Shown here: piece by piece, positions 10,101-19,415 of the stretch
How positions within the stretch are numbered: position 1 is the first letter of the stretch
Layout of the letters: each line of letters opens with the position of its first letter
Assembly (NCBI GenBank): GCA_947377425.1
Contig: CANCFZ010000014.1
Coordinates: 1-21,465 of the forward strand
DNA from: Flavobacteriaceae bacterium
GTDB taxonomy: Bacteria > Bacteroidota > Bacteroidia > Flavobacteriales > Flavobacteriaceae
Length of the DNA: 21,465 bases
Direction: 5' to 3'
Translations under genes and position numbers: made by a program
Notes under the pieces: generated by a model
Told to the model about the DNA's origin: nothing
The model's database searches: none
The model's input: only the letters and a program-made list of their open reading frames with translations

Positions 10101-11222
10101 TTTGATGTTAGTTTCATAAATAATATCATTTGCATTTTCAATTAGGTTTCTATATTGATTTTGAATATGAATATGATCTGTAACATCTTGCCCAATACCA
10201 ATAACTAAATTATCAGAAAATTTTCGATCTTTCCATTGAATGTGTTTATAATCACCATTTTTACATTTTAATCTTCTTACATACAATCGTTCATCTACAT
10301 AATCATCGTGGTATTCTTCGCCAATAAAATCGGGGTCTTCAGTTAACTTCCAAAAATTCAACCCCAAAACTTCTTCGGGCGAATATCCCAAAATTTCAGT
10401 AACTTGATTGCTACAAAAAGACAATTCACCTTTTTTGTTTGTAGTAATTGTAAGCATGTTTCCTTTGTCTACAATCTCATTTGCAAATAAAAATTTATTT
10501 TTTGTATTCACAGTTGCAAAATGAATTGCCGAGTGTATTGTAACTATAAAAATATAGGCGCAAACAAGAATCACAATTAAATTAGTATTCAAAATATCTT
10601 GTTGATAGAGACTTATTGTAAGTAAAAATATAATTGCCATAAACAATAAATACTGCATCATATTTTTAAATACATAATAGGAAATAAAAATATTTAGTAT
10701 TAAACTAATATATACAATTAGCTCAAATGGGACATAAATAATGTTGTAAAGATTAAAGGCAAAAAATGACAAATAAATTAAAATAAAAATTGACTTGAAT
10801 GATTTTTTTAACAAATCAGTTTTAGTATTTATAAAATAAATGCTGAGTAAACTAATGCCAAATGCACTTTTTATAAGCAATTGACTTTTTGTTCTAATGT
10901 GAAATAGTTCTAAAATAACTTCTACTAAAGGAATTGCAATTCCGAAAAAAAGAAGGTACATATTATATTGTTCTACTTTTGGAGCAAATTCGGTATAATT
11001 AGTAATGAAACTATTATTTTTCTTTTTAGATAGGTACGATACAACTCCGAAATAAAATAAAATTAGAGCGATTGTTAATGCAATAAACCACTTTTGAAAA
11101 AAGAAATTTAAAGATAAAATAGAAAAGGTTGAAAATGGCTTGAGAAAACAAAAAATAGTTTCTAAAGAAATAGCTAGAGTGTTGGTATATAGTAAACTAA
11201 AAATCATACTTAGTTGCAGCAT
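7170..11222 (-). CDS. Membrane-bound hybrid sensor histidine kinase with three PAS and two GAF domains
   Basis: A very large (1350-residue) hybrid two-component kinase. Approximate layout: about seven transmembrane segments (40-235); PAS1 (255-350, [14 protein letters not shown]); PAS2 (355-470, [10 protein letters not shown]); GAF1 (500-650); GAF2 (665-825); PAS3 (835-955, LTGYSKQDF with a PAC-like end); HisKA with [17 protein letters not shown] (phospho-acceptor near His981); HATPase_c with N-box [13 protein letters not shown]1 [10 protein letters not shown] and G2 [10 protein letters not shown]; and a C-terminal receiver (about 1228-1350) with VEDN, the phospho-acceptor in [13 protein letters not shown] and the conserved Lys in SKP. 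All catalytic residues are present. There is no DNA-binding output domain, so an unlinked partner is expected. The reading could start at a TTG three bases upstream; the ATG at 11222 is preferred. The signal sensed is unknown. Confidence 0.9.
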   Translation of the reverse strand: MLQLSMIFSLLYTNTLAISLETIFCFLKPFSTFSILSLNFFFQKWFIALTIALILFYFGVVSYLSKKKNNSFITNYTEFAPKVEQYNMYLLFFGIAIPLVEVILELFHIRTKSQLLIKSAFGISLLSIYFINTKTDLLKKSFKSIFILIYLSFFAFNLYNIIYVPFELIVYISLILNIFISYYVFKNMMQYLLFMAIIFLLTISLYQQDILNTNLIVILVCAYIFIVTIHSAIHFATVNTKNKFLFANEIVDKGNMLTITTNKKGELSFCSNQVTEILGYSPEEVLGLNFWKLTEDPDFIGEEYHDDYVDERLYVRRLKCKNGDYKHIQWKDRKFSDNLVIGIGQDVTDHIHIQNQYRNLIENANDIIYETNIKGNYTFINKYSETITGYEISELYQKHYSDLIRDDYKQKVVDFYNNPSKRTNNFPSLIFPICKKNGESIWLSQNVAIKRNEFNKAIGFTAIARDITLIKEIEIEKLRKDKKVRSYNETLKNITLKNQFKSEIFEDILANILKIVAEKIDVNRISYWDYTPDFIECKNLYIQNKNKFESGVILYKKDFPTYFEAIENEIQIVSTDVYKSPETKEFCLDYFPQNEIKSMLDTPINLNGKLIGILCVESTTKVKHWDNEDINFVRTIADVITLSVETQKRIEAEKKLSYKNEILSVITKITNKVLISKNNSDMFEGIIDQIGKVTKTERMSFFLNNETEKIVEQKFRWTRELNAMSPLNPVLKVVAHSQVIEVIDVLKSNNPYHSLVKNIKDKTTREFLETLKTKSILFLPIHVKNEFYGFLVFDDTVIERDWTNEEINTLLTLSNNISSAIERNLNESIIQESEEKFRLLANNIPGTVHLSIYDDTWTKIYLNDEVEKLTGYSKQDFIENRVFYLNIVHPDDVHILINDAEKLNKTIHKIHLIYRIIHKEGHIVWVEEFGEPIVKNDKIEFIVGIFTDITKRIEAEDAIKAKEYAEAANQAKSEFLANMSHEIRTPLNGIIGFTDLLKSTRLESIQRNYMNTINESAHSLMEIINDILDFSKIESGKLELDVKKYDLQELISQVIELVKYDTNNKKLELELNIDKTVPKYIWADSIRLKQILINLLGNAVKFTEKGKITLTIEDLKNIDEDESNLLFSVKDTGIGIKKDFQEQIFNAFSQGDNSTTRRFGGTGLGLTISNQLLSLMNSKLNLRSNEKEGSEFYFNVILKTSNETTNEEIEKIEVILNDRIEINYGHENFKILIVEDNKINMLLAKTLVKQILPNGTIFEAENGKVGVEKFNLLNPDLILMDVQMPIMNGYEATNEIRQTQKGQHIPIIALTAGTVVGEREKCLEAGMNDYASKPIIKEALETLLSKWIKN

Positions 11223-11270
11223 CAAATTCTAAAGCAATATACTCAAAAAAATAATAATGTTAAAATTTAT

Positions 11271-12599
11271 TTACAACCTTTTGAGTATTTTTTTTATTTT
11301 TTTTAATTTATTACCATAAGGCGCATATCTTAAAGGTAAATCTAGCCAAGTAGCTTTTTTTATAATTGCTTTTTTGTGAGAAAAGGTTGTAAAACTTAAT
11401 TTCCCATGATAAGCACCTATTCCGCTGTGACCAACTCCGCCAAAAGGAAGGCGATTATTAGAAAAATGAATTATGGTATCATTAATACAGCCACCACCAA
11501 AAGAGTATTTTTTGACGATTTCTTTTGCCCATTTGATATTGTTTGAAAAAACATACAACGACAAAGGTTTTTCATATCTTGAAATTATAATTTCAATTTC
11601 ACTTTCGTCTTGATAACTAATTATTGGTAAAATCGGACCAAAGATTTCATCACGCATTACTAAACTATCCAATTTAGATTCGTCCAATAGAGTAGGAGCA
11701 ATATAATTTTCATATTTATTGGTTTGTCCACCTAATAAAATAGTTTCATTTTCTAAAAAAGAGTTTAGCCTTAGCCAATTTTTCTGATTTACAATTCTAG
11801 GAAAATCGTTTGATATTTCTGGATTTTCGCCATAAGCTAAAATAATTTCTTCTTTAAGAGCAGCAATCAATTTTGATTTTACTTTATGATGAACTAGCAA
11901 ATAATCAGGAGCAATACAGGTTTGTCCAGCATTGATAAATTTTCCCCAAACGATTCTTTTGGCCGTTAATTTTACATTACAATTTTCGTCAACAATACAC
12001 GGATTTTTTCCGCCAAGTTCTAATGTTACAGGTGTTAGATATTCAGCAGCAGCTTTAGCCACAATTTTTCCAACGACAACACTTCCTGTAAAAAAAATGT
12101 AATCCCAACGTTGTGAAAGTAATTGCTGTGCCACTTCAACGCCACCTTCAATAACTTGGACATGGTTTTTATCAAATACTTCGGAAACAATTGTATTGAT
12201 AATTGCAGAAGTGTTTGGAGTCAATTCGGATGGTTTTACTACAACTTGATTACCTGCAGAAACGGCTGCTATTAATGGACAAAATGCCAATTGAAATGGA
12301 TAATTCCAAGGAGCAATGATTAACACTTTTCCATAAGGTTCACTCAAAATATAATCGGAAGATGGAAAGTTTAATAATGAAGGCAAAATCCATTTAGGTT
12401 TTGCCCACTTATCAATATTTTTAATGGTATTTTTTAGTTCAGAAATTACATAACTGGTTTCAGTTAGAACGGCTTCAAATTCACATTTTTTAAAGTCTTT
12501 ATGTAAAGCAGAGACGATTTCGTTTTCATATCGAATAAGAACACTTAAAAGTTTTTTAAGGCGCTCTTTTCGATAAGTTATGTTGGTTTTAAACTCCAT
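11271..12599 (-). CDS. Aldehyde dehydrogenase, class 3 / fatty-aldehyde type
   Basis: NAD(P)-dependent oxidation of aldehydes to carboxylic acids. The 442-residue protein is short for the superfamily, as is usual for class 3 enzymes. Visible motifs are APWNYPFQL (Asn99), VVKPSELTP, FFTGSVVVGK, LELGGKNP (general base Glu194) and NAGQTCIAPDYLL (catalytic Cys228). The C-terminal stretch LPLRYAPYGNKLKKIKKILK is the class 3 signature, with a basic tail that may touch the membrane. Relatives handle medium- or long-chain aliphatic aldehydes from lipid breakdown; that specificity is inference. The start lies 3 bases after the DUF5723 stop, so both genes are almost surely cotranscribed. Confidence 0.88.
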   Translation of the reverse strand: MEFKTNITYRKERLKKLLSVLIRYENEIVSALHKDFKKCEFEAVLTETSYVISELKNTIKNIDKWAKPKWILPSLLNFPSSDYILSEPYGKVLIIAPWNYPFQLAFCPLIAAVSAGNQVVVKPSELTPNTSAIINTIVSEVFDKNHVQVIEGGVEVAQQLLSQRWDYIFFTGSVVVGKIVAKAAAEYLTPVTLELGGKNPCIVDENCNVKLTAKRIVWGKFINAGQTCIAPDYLLVHHKVKSKLIAALKEEIILAYGENPEISNDFPRIVNQKNWLRLNSFLENETILLGGQTNKYENYIAPTLLDESKLDSLVMRDEIFGPILPIISYQDESEIEIIISRYEKPLSLYVFSNNIKWAKEIVKKYSFGGGCINDTIIHFSNNRLPFGGVGHSGIGAYHGKLSFTTFSHKKAIIKKATWLDLPLRYAPYGNKLKKIKKILKRL

Positions 12600-12602
12600 T
12601 TT

Positions 12603-13979
12603 TTATAAAAATGCCCATCTAAAACCAGTATAGAAATCAGCTTGTTTTGTGTCGTTGATTAAGGCTGTAACAATAGAGCCAGAACCTAAATAGAATCCTC
12701 CAACTCTAAATCCAATTCCGCCATTCATTCCTGAAACTTCATTGTGAGTCCATGGTGAATAGACTTCAAAAAAGCCTAAATTAAGTCGAGGTGTTACTGT
12801 ATAACTATTTTGAACTGTGATTTGGTCGTTTGAATTATTGCTGTTTAATTTTTGTTGAATGTAACCAGTAATAAATAATTTTGAAATAATCTTCACATCA
12901 GCATAAGCCGAGAATAATGTTGGTAATTTCACTACAAAATCTTTTTTCTGTGGTGTAATATTTAGGTAACCTTGATTTATTAGAATGGTTTCAACTTGTT
13001 GTAAATTATCAATATTCTGAAACTGATTTAGGTTTAAACCTTGAGGATTAGCAAGAGTTGAGTGAATGTCTAATTGATAATTTGTAGCGTGATTGTTATC
13101 ATCTTTAAAAGTCATGGATCCTATATTTCTAAAAGCCATTCCAATATTCAATTTGTATTTATTCAAGTTTTTCTTCGGATTAGTTTCTGGTTTGTCTTTC
13201 CATTGAAAATTAACTCCTACATCTCCAGAAAATCCATTCATACCACCAAATACCGATTTAGAATAATCATTAAAATTCGTGAAATTATTGGCTAATCCAC
13301 CAGAATAGGCAATGTTTAAATTGGCAGTTGTATTATTCATATATACTTGTCCGGCATTATTGGTGATTGTTCCTTGAAATTTATCTAATCCAAGATTAGC
13401 GTAAGAACCAGGAAAAAGTAATTTGAAAGTGGCTCCAACATTAAATTTATATTTTGCTTTATCAACTAAGTTTCTTGACAATGTAAACCCAACTTCGCCC
13501 CAAGTAGTTCCGTTTAAACGTTGGTTGTAATTGTTGTTTATTGTTGCAGCACCAAAAGCACTATTCAATCCAGCATTAACAAGAGCATCTCCAAGTTTGG
13601 TATCAACATCAACAACATCCATTTTTCCATGTGCTTTTGACGTAATAGCGAATGCCCATTTTTTATATTTCATGGCTAATCCTAATCCATAGATTTCAGC
13701 ATCAATCCTCATATTAACAGGGTCATTTCCTTTAAAAAGTAAGGATTCCATACTGCTGTTGGAAAATAAATCGCTGTAGCCAATTTTGTTATTAGCAATA
13801 TTAAAACTGGTTCCAATAGCATTGATTTCAAATCGATTGGACATATTGGTTAACTCGGCTGGATTTATTGATGTACTTAATATTCCAACTCGGCTCGAAG
13901 TGTTAAGTCCCGCAAAATGGTCTTGTGAAAATACTGAATAAGAAATTAGAGCAAGGGCAATTATACTTAGTTTTTTCAT
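12603..13979 (-). CDS. DUF5723 family outer-membrane protein
   Basis: A 458-residue exported protein with a clear signal peptide (MKKLSIIALALISYSVFSQ, cut before DHFAG). The mature start, with TSSRVGILSTSINPAELTNM and RFEINAIGTSFNIANN, resembles DUF5723, a Bacteroidota family of predicted beta-barrel outer-membrane proteins. The body alternates short hydrophobic and polar stretches, typical of beta strands (GEVGFTLSRNL, KYKLNIGMAFRNIGSM, LNLGFFEVYSPW). It ends in an aromatic-rich strand, FYTGFRWAFL, as expected for outer-membrane insertion. Function is unknown. The gene leads a two-gene unit with the aldehyde dehydrogenase. Its upstream 73 bases contain TATATTTA, a near match to the -7 consensus. 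Confidence 0.8.
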   Translation of the reverse strand: MKKLSIIALALISYSVFSQDHFAGLNTSSRVGILSTSINPAELTNMSNRFEINAIGTSFNIANNKIGYSDLFSNSSMESLLFKGNDPVNMRIDAEIYGLGLAMKYKKWAFAITSKAHGKMDVVDVDTKLGDALVNAGLNSAFGAATINNNYNQRLNGTTWGEVGFTLSRNLVDKAKYKFNVGATFKLLFPGSYANLGLDKFQGTITNNAGQVYMNNTTANLNIAYSGGLANNFTNFNDYSKSVFGGMNGFSGDVGVNFQWKDKPETNPKKNLNKYKLNIGMAFRNIGSMTFKDDNNHATNYQLDIHSTLANPQGLNLNQFQNIDNLQQVETILINQGYLNITPQKKDFVVKLPTLFSAYADVKIISKLFITGYIQQKLNSNNSNDQITVQNSYTVTPRLNLGFFEVYSPWTHNEVSGMNGGIGFRVGGFYLGSGSIVTALINDTKQADFYTGFRWAFL

Positions 13980-14052
13980 GATTAAAGATTTAGGTTAGGA
14001 TTTATAAATATAATAAATCTAAATTTAAAAACGAAAAAAAACTTAAATTAGT

Positions 14053-14748
14053 TTAAATAGCATTCCAAATTACTTCATTTGGTGTAGGTGCAATTAGAAC
14101 TATCTCTTCTTTTGAAACAGGATGAATAAAAACTAATTTTCGAGCATGAAGATGGATGCCACCATCAGGGTTACTGCGGTCAAAACCATATTTTAAATCG
14201 CCTTTAATAGAACAGCCAATAGCTTGTAGTTGCGCACGAATTTGATGATGTCTTCCTGTATGTAAATTGATTTCTAAAGCAAAATAATTATTCAATTCTT
14301 TAATAATTTTATAATCTAATGATGCTTTTTTGCTCTCAGGAACTTCTTTTAAATGGGCTTTGGAAGTATTATTTTTTTCATTTCTTTTCAGAAAATGAAT
14401 TAGATTATCTTCGTTTTTAGGTGGTTTGTTTTTGACAACTGCCCAATAAGTTTTTTGAGTTTCTCTGTTGCTAAACAATTCGTTTAACCTCGTTAAAGCT
14501 TTAGACGTTTTGGCAAAAACAACAATTCCAGTGGTAGGCCTATCTAACCGATGAACAACACCAAGAAATACTTCACCTGGTTTGTTGTATTTGTCCTTAA
14601 TGTATTCTTTTACAATTTCAGAAAGCGGTTTATCACCAGTTTTATCGCCTTGAACAATATCGCCCACACGTTTGTTAATCACAATAATATGATTGTCTTC
14701 GTGAAGAATTTGGAGGTTGGATTTGTTGGATAGTATTTTTTCTGACAT
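14053..14748 (-). CDS. RluA-family RNA pseudouridine synthase
   Basis: Isomerises uridine to pseudouridine in rRNA or tRNA. The 231-residue protein lacks the N-terminal S4 RNA-binding domain and so resembles the short RluA/TruC-like members. The catalytic motif GVVHRLDRPTTGIVVFAKTS contains the nucleophile Asp69. Other family signatures are ILHEDNHIIVINK, the LHTGRHHQIRAQLQAIGCSI core and GIHLHARKLVFIHPV near the end. The exact RNA target cannot be told from sequence. It follows panB by 46 bases on the same strand. That gap contains TAATTTTG (14771-14778 on the minus strand), a -7-like element without a matching -33, so a separate weak promoter is possible. Confidence 0.88.
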   Translation of the reverse strand: MSEKILSNKSNLQILHEDNHIIVINKRVGDIVQGDKTGDKPLSEIVKEYIKDKYNKPGEVFLGVVHRLDRPTTGIVVFAKTSKALTRLNELFSNRETQKTYWAVVKNKPPKNEDNLIHFLKRNEKNNTSKAHLKEVPESKKASLDYKIIKELNNYFALEINLHTGRHHQIRAQLQAIGCSIKGDLKYGFDRSNPDGGIHLHARKLVFIHPVSKEEIVLIAPTPNEVIWNAI

Positions 14749-14794
14749 CTAACTATTTTAAACTTTTAAACAAAATTAAACGTTTAAACTAAAG

Positions 14795-15613
14795 TTAATA
14801 TTGCTCTTCTTTATTCGGAAAATCTTTCGATTTCACATCCATAACATAATTTCCTATAGCTGAAGTCATTTGTTCATATAAATCTAAATAACGGCGTAAG
14901 AATCTTGGACTGAATTCGTTGTTCATTCCTAACATATCGTGAATTACCAATACTTGTCCGTCAACACCGCCACCAGCACCAATTCCAATTACAGGAATCG
15001 TAATGCTTTGAGCGACTTTTTCGGCTAAATGCGCTGGAATTTTTTCAAGAACTAATGCAAAACAGCCTAATTTTTCTAACAACTTGGCATCTTCCAAAAG
15101 TTTTTCGGCTTCAGCATCTTCTTTAGCTCTAACAGTGTAAGTTCCAAATTTGTATATGGATTGTGGTGTCAATCCCAAATGTCCCATAACAGGAATTCCG
15201 GCATTTAATATTTTTTTGATAGAATCTTTAATTTCGCTTCCACCTTCTAATTTAACAGCGTGTCCACCACTTTCTTTCATAATTCTGATTGAAGAACGCA
15301 AGGCTTCTTTAGGGTCAGATTGGTAGCTTCCAAAAGGTAAATCTACTACGACCAAAGCTCTATTTACAGCTCTTACAACACCACTTGCATGATAAATCAT
15401 TTGGTCAAGAGTTATGGGTAAAGTTGTTTCGTGTCCAGCCATCACATTACTGGCAGAATCGCCAACAAGAATTACGTCAACTCCAGCGGTATCAACAATT
15501 TTTGCCATTGTATAATCGTAGGCTGTTAGCATGGAGATTTTCTCGCCATTGGCTTTCATTTCAATTAGTGATTTTACGGTTATTCTTTTGTAATCTTTTT
15601 TGGCTACTGACAT
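14795..15613 (-). CDS. panB: 3-methyl-2-oxobutanoate hydroxymethyltransferase
   Basis: Transfers a hydroxymethyl group from 5,10-methylenetetrahydrofolate to alpha-ketoisovalerate, giving ketopantoate, the first step of pantothenate and coenzyme A synthesis. The 272-residue TIM-barrel protein is of normal length. Metal- and substrate-binding motifs are all visible: [12 protein letters not shown] (Asp52), VVDLPFGSY (Asp91), AVKLEGG (Glu123), [10 protein letters not shown], the catalytic-site Glu190 in ALVLEKIPA, and [19 protein letters not shown]. It is the first gene of a likely unit with the pseudouridine synthase. No convincing TAnnTTTG promoter was seen in the 178 bases between it and hsdR, only partial matches such as TACTTTTA. 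This gap marks the edge between core genes and the restriction locus. Confidence 0.95.
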   Translation of the reverse strand: MSVAKKDYKRITVKSLIEMKANGEKISMLTAYDYTMAKIVDTAGVDVILVGDSASNVMAGHETTLPITLDQMIYHASGVVRAVNRALVVVDLPFGSYQSDPKEALRSSIRIMKESGGHAVKLEGGSEIKDSIKKILNAGIPVMGHLGLTPQSIYKFGTYTVRAKEDAEAEKLLEDAKLLEKLGCFALVLEKIPAHLAEKVAQSITIPVIGIGAGGGVDGQVLVIHDMLGMNNEFSPRFLRRYLDLYEQMTSAIGNYVMDVKSKDFPNKEEQY

Positions 15614-15791
15614 AATTGTGATTTTGAGATTGTAAAAGTACTAAAACTAATTGTTTTGAAATAAAAAAATGTTCTCGAAGGCAAGCATCATAAAAAGCAA
15701 CATCTTATCTTGACATGATTTTAATTTACTATTAATTCTGTTATCTTCATTATTCCTATTATATTTTTGCTGACACTATTTAATACTAGAA

Positions 15792-18668
15792 TTACGCCAC
15801 CATCCCTTTAATAAACACCTCCACAAACTCCTTCATCTTAGCAATAATCCGTTCTCCAATTACTCTCGCTTGCAGAATACTTGGTCTATTGTCTAAACAC
15901 TGAAAAACTTCATCTTTTATCGGTTCTCTACCGCTATAGATATAAGCATCTATTAACGATTTGAATTGGGCTTTGTCTAAATGTTCGTCTTCGCATAGTT
16001 TACCTAAAGCTAGTACTTTTTGCTCTTGCCAGAATTTCTCAAACTCATCATTGATGTTATCACCGTCTTTAATATGGGGTAAATTCTCATCAATAAACTT
16101 CTGAATCAATTCTCGTTTGCTTCTCAATTGAATGTCACCACCCAACAAATCCATAATGGCTTTGCGTTGTGCTTTAGCATCAGAAGTGTTAGCACCTTTC
16201 ATTTGTGAAAGCAATTTCAAAATATACGCTACATTGATTTGATCTCGGTGTATTAATTCCAATTCAAAATCAATATCGTCTAATATAGAAGTCTTTTGTT
16301 TTTCGTGGTCTTGTTTTACTTTTTGATACAAGTCCAAATACTTGCTTTTGTAATCTTCAAACTCTTGCTCGTCAATTGCCAAATCATTCCAATCAAAATC
16401 AGTGTAGGATTGCAACACATTCATAGTTCGCAATAAGCGTCTAAACGCTTGCACAAAAAGTGCTTCGGCATCTTCCGTTTCTAAATCGTTTACACTTTGG
16501 TAAGTAGGAGTGATGTCTCGCAAATCTTTTAAAGCTTCTTCAAACTTCTCTGCTATCTTTTCATAATTGGGCATTGTAACTACTTCAATAGCTTCTTTAT
16601 TGGAGAACAATGTAATCGCATCATCAGTAGCTTTTTTTAGATTTCTAAAAGACAGAATATTGCCTTGCGATTTCTGTTCACCCAATATTCTATTGGTTCT
16701 CGAATACGCTTGAATCAATCCGTGTTGCTTCAAGTTCTTATCTACATACAAGGTGTTTACTTTCTTAGCATCAAAACCCGTAAGCATCATATTCACCACA
16801 ATAACCAAATCCAATCCGTCTTTCTCATAGTTGAAACTTTCCTTTTCACGGTCTTTTAATCGCTGGCTTATGTTCTTAAAATAGTTTTCAAACTGCTTAC
16901 TGTCTTTGGTAGTAAAACTTGTACCATACATTTGGTTATAATCAACTATATAGCTGTCCAATTTATCGCGACTGTGACTTGATTGATAGTTGGTTCTAGG
17001 TTCAGCAGCCATATCAAAATCAGTGTCTTCAGGCAAATAATCCTGTGCTTCGTCTGAATCTTCATTAGCACCATAAGTAAAAATGGTAGCTATACGCATA
17101 TCATGCAATCCTGCCACTTTCTTTTGTTGGAAGAAATCATAGTATTGAAAAACGTTATCAATACTATTCACAGCAAGTAAAGCCGAATACTCTTTATTAA
17201 ACGTCTTTTGTTTGTGATGCGCAATGATATAATCTACAATCTTTTCAATACGCTGTGGCGAATTCAACACCTCTTGCTTGTCAATATCTTCTACTTCAAT
17301 ATCTATAAACGTATTGCTCTTGCTTTTATATTTCCCAACATATTCAATCCCGAAACGCAATACATTTTGGTCTTTAATAGCATCCGTAATTACATATTTA
17401 TGCAAACAATTGCCAAACAAATCTTTGGTAGTGCGCTTTCCAAATTCGTTTTTAGAAGCATTCTCCGCAAATATCGGTGTGCCTGTAAATCCAATCAATT
17501 GGCTTTTATCAAAGAATTTGGTAATACGCTCGTGCGTTTCTCCAAACTGCGAACGATGGCACTCATCAAAGATGAACACAATCTTTTTATGGCGCAACGA
17601 TTCTATTTTTCCTGCAAAGCGTTCTGATACTGCATTATTCAATTTCTGAATCGTAGTTAAAACCAACTTGGTATTAGAATCCGTCAATTGATTGACTAAC
17701 GATTGGGTATTATCCGTTACATCAACACTGTCTTTCTTGAACGCATTGAACTCGGTCATGGTTTGGTAATCCAAATCTTTTCTATCTACTACAAAAACCA
17801 CTTTGTAAACCTCTTCCAATTCCATTACAATCTGACTTGCCTTAAACGATGTCAGCGTTTTCCCCGAACCTGTAGTATGCCATATATAGGCATTATCATT
17901 AGAGTTTTTAACCTGATGAATGATAGCTTCGGTAGCAAAATATTGATAAGGTCGCAATACCATCATCACCTTATGGGTTTCATTAATCACTATATAATGC
18001 GCCACCATTTTACCCAAATGATTCGGATTCAAAAAGGATGCTGCAAACTCAGGTAATTCTGTAGTGATTTTATTGGTTTCATCCGCCCAAAAGAACGTTT
18101 GCTTCACCGATTGCAATTTGTTATTGGCTAAATATTTAGTATTAACGCCATTGCTAATCACAAACAACTGCACATACTGAAACAAGCCATGATTACTCCA
18201 AAAGGAATGGTTCTGATAACGATTAATTTGGTTAAAGGCTTCTTTAATTTCAATACCCGAACGCTTCAATTCTATTTGCACCAATGGCAAACCATTCACC
18301 AAAAGAGTTACATCATAACGGTTTTTATAACTGCCTTCAAGGCTGATTTGATTGGTAACTTGATATAAGTTTTGATTCCAATCTTCGGTATTAAAAAAGC
18401 GCACATAAAACGAAGTACCGTCTTCTTTGGTCAATTGAAAACGGTCGCGCAGCATTTTGGCTTTTTCAAATACATTGCCTTTTGCCAAATGATTCAATAT
18501 AGCATCAAACTCTTTAGCCGTAAAAGTAGTGTCATTAAAAACCTCCAACTGACGTTGCAAATTAGCCACCAATGCCGAACCATCAGCAATGGTTACCAAT
18601 GTATAGCCCAGTCCAACCAATTGTTGGATTAAATTATTTTCTAATTGTGCTTCTGATTGATGTGCCAT
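15792..18668 (-). CDS. hsdR: Type I restriction enzyme, motor/endonuclease subunit R
   Basis: The 958-residue HsdR subunit, which translocates DNA and cuts it at a distance when the complex meets an unmethylated site. Nuclease domain (about 100-200): YDVTLLVNGLPLVQIELKRSG, with Asp119 and the Glu133-x-Lys135 pair of the PD-(D/E)xK fold. SF2 motor: Walker A HTTGSGKT (264-271), FIFDECHRSQFGE (DECH 368-371), IGFTGTP (392-398), and later VVNMMLTGFDAKKVNTLYVD with the QAYSRTNRILG motif VI. The C-terminal helical part is present and the gene looks intact. The ATG directly abuts the RAYT stop codon, leaving no intergenic space. HsdR is therefore translated from a message that runs through the RAYT gene, or from a promoter inside it. 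Confidence 0.95.
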   Translation of the reverse strand: MAHQSEAQLENNLIQQLVGLGYTLVTIADGSALVANLQRQLEVFNDTTFTAKEFDAILNHLAKGNVFEKAKMLRDRFQLTKEDGTSFYVRFFNTEDWNQNLYQVTNQISLEGSYKNRYDVTLLVNGLPLVQIELKRSGIEIKEAFNQINRYQNHSFWSNHGLFQYVQLFVISNGVNTKYLANNKLQSVKQTFFWADETNKITTELPEFAASFLNPNHLGKMVAHYIVINETHKVMMVLRPYQYFATEAIIHQVKNSNDNAYIWHTTGSGKTLTSFKASQIVMELEEVYKVVFVVDRKDLDYQTMTEFNAFKKDSVDVTDNTQSLVNQLTDSNTKLVLTTIQKLNNAVSERFAGKIESLRHKKIVFIFDECHRSQFGETHERITKFFDKSQLIGFTGTPIFAENASKNEFGKRTTKDLFGNCLHKYVITDAIKDQNVLRFGIEYVGKYKSKSNTFIDIEVEDIDKQEVLNSPQRIEKIVDYIIAHHKQKTFNKEYSALLAVNSIDNVFQYYDFFQQKKVAGLHDMRIATIFTYGANEDSDEAQDYLPEDTDFDMAAEPRTNYQSSHSRDKLDSYIVDYNQMYGTSFTTKDSKQFENYFKNISQRLKDREKESFNYEKDGLDLVIVVNMMLTGFDAKKVNTLYVDKNLKQHGLIQAYSRTNRILGEQKSQGNILSFRNLKKATDDAITLFSNKEAIEVVTMPNYEKIAEKFEEALKDLRDITPTYQSVNDLETEDAEALFVQAFRRLLRTMNVLQSYTDFDWNDLAIDEQEFEDYKSKYLDLYQKVKQDHEKQKTSILDDIDFELELIHRDQINVAYILKLLSQMKGANTSDAKAQRKAIMDLLGGDIQLRSKRELIQKFIDENLPHIKDGDNINDEFEKFWQEQKVLALGKLCEDEHLDKAQFKSLIDAYIYSGREPIKDEVFQCLDNRPSILQARVIGERIIAKMKEFVEVFIKGMVA

Positions 18669-19316
18669 TTAGCGTTTATTAAATTTATCTTCAAACCATT
18701 TTGATGGATTGTTTTCTATATAGGTTTGTATTCGTTCGAATTCATTTGAATCTCTGATGATATGATCATGAAATCGCGATAGCCATTCAAAATTGGCATG
18801 GATTTTTCGCATTTCAAAACTGCATCTTCCTTTATACCATCTTATAATGCGTGATATATTTTCATTTAACATCGGATTTTTATCGCCTGCAAATCCGCCT
18901 TTTTCATTTTCATTTTCATTTTGCGATTGTACAGACGCGATTAATCGCGTCTCTACGTTGGAATCGGCGGATAATGCGCCCGATATTTTCATTTTATTAA
19001 TTATCAATATCCCATGCATATGATTGGGCATAATTTGAAAACTACCCAATTCAATATAGGGAAATTGATTTGGAATATTTTCCCAATTTCGATAGGCAAT
19101 TTCACCCAATTCATTCAATTGCATTTCGCATTTTGCATCATCATTCGCATCATCATTCGCATCCTGTACAGACGCGATTAATCGCGTCTCTACGTCGCCA
19201 AAATAATGCACCATATTTTTGGTGCATATTGTAATGAAATACGCACCATTTTCTCCATAATCCCAATTTTGCAACCGGGCGGAAGGGATTCGATATTTAT
19301 TTTGAAATTTTTTCAT
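18669..19316 (-). CDS. REP-associated tyrosine transposase (RAYT, Y1/HUH family) carrying two in-frame palindromes
   Basis: A single-strand-specific HUH-family transposase related to IS200/IS605 TnpA. The family is known to process REP palindromes encoded near it. Core motifs are NWDYGENGAYFITICTK, the metal-binding HUH motif IMPNHMHGIL (His99, His101), WLSRFHDHIIRDSNEF, and Tyr199 in IQTYIENNPSKW, which aligns with the catalytic Tyr of E. coli RAYT. The 215-residue length includes two extra segments, about residues 41-62 and 120-141, both starting VETRLIASVQ. These are encoded by copies of the same palindrome that forms the neighbouring array, each followed by a simple-sequence peptide (DANDDANDDA; QNENENEK). 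Both lie in what should be surface loops, and the catalytic residues are intact, so the enzyme may still work. No insertion-sequence ends were seen. Confidence 0.88.
   Translation of the reverse strand: MKKFQNKYRIPSARLQNWDYGENGAYFITICTKNMVHYFGDVETRLIASVQDANDDANDDAKCEMQLNELGEIAYRNWENIPNQFPYIELGSFQIMPNHMHGILIINKMKISGALSADSNVETRLIASVQSQNENENEKGGFAGDKNPMLNENISRIIRWYKGRCSFEMRKIHANFEWLSRFHDHIIRDSNEFERIQTYIENNPSKWFEDKFNKR
18929..18956 (-). repeat. Palindrome copy A, in frame inside the RAYT gene
   Basis: Core AGACGCGATTAATCGCGTCT with outer arms GTAC and CTAC (plus strand), so one outer base pair is mismatched. Read on the coding strand it gives VETRLIASV. A CATTTT-type simple repeat (about 18901-18922) lies on its plus-strand left and encodes QNENENEK. 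Confidence 0.95.
19166..19193 (-). repeat. Palindrome copy B, in frame inside the RAYT gene
   Basis: Same 28 bases as copy A. The coding strand reads VETRLIASV, as in copy A. On its plus-strand left is a 9-bp simple repeat, CATCATTCG (about 19141-19162), encoding DANDDANDDA, then CATCCT, the flank also seen beside array copies. Confidence 0.95.
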
Positions 19317-19373
19317 ATTTCATTATTTTCATTTCACATATTATTATTGCGAATATCCATCCTGCAATGCCTA

Positions 19374-19401
19374 GTACAGACGCGATTTATCGCGTCTCTA
19401 T
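19374..19401 (+). repeat. Palindrome copy C (head type)
   Basis: GTAC outer arm, core AGACGCGATTTATCGCGTCT. The last base is T instead of C, so the outer right arm reads CTAT. The arms pair fully in the core. Confidence 0.9.
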
Positions 19402-19415
19402 CATTCGCGAATGAT
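19400..19415. repeat. Perfect 16-bp palindrome unrelated to the REP-like family
   Basis: ATCATTCGCGAATGAT is its own reverse complement and overlaps the end of copy C by two bases. A second, overlapping 10-bp palindrome, ATGATATCAT, follows at 19411-19420. It uses the same ATTCGC word as the simple repeat next to copy B. Confidence 0.7.

Noticed and set aside
15614..15791. Terminator or attachment site between hsdR and panB
   Set aside because: No hairpin with a T-run, direct repeat or tRNA end was visible in this 178-base gap.
17208..18056. Several plus-strand open frames opposite hsdR
   Set aside because: They lie opposite the well-conserved motor domain, overlap each other in different frames, and have no recognisable domain.
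18669..19316. RAYT as a pseudogene because of the repeat insertions
   Set aside because: Both insertions keep the frame, and the HUH motif, catalytic Tyr and C-terminus are present. Impaired function remains possible but is not shown.
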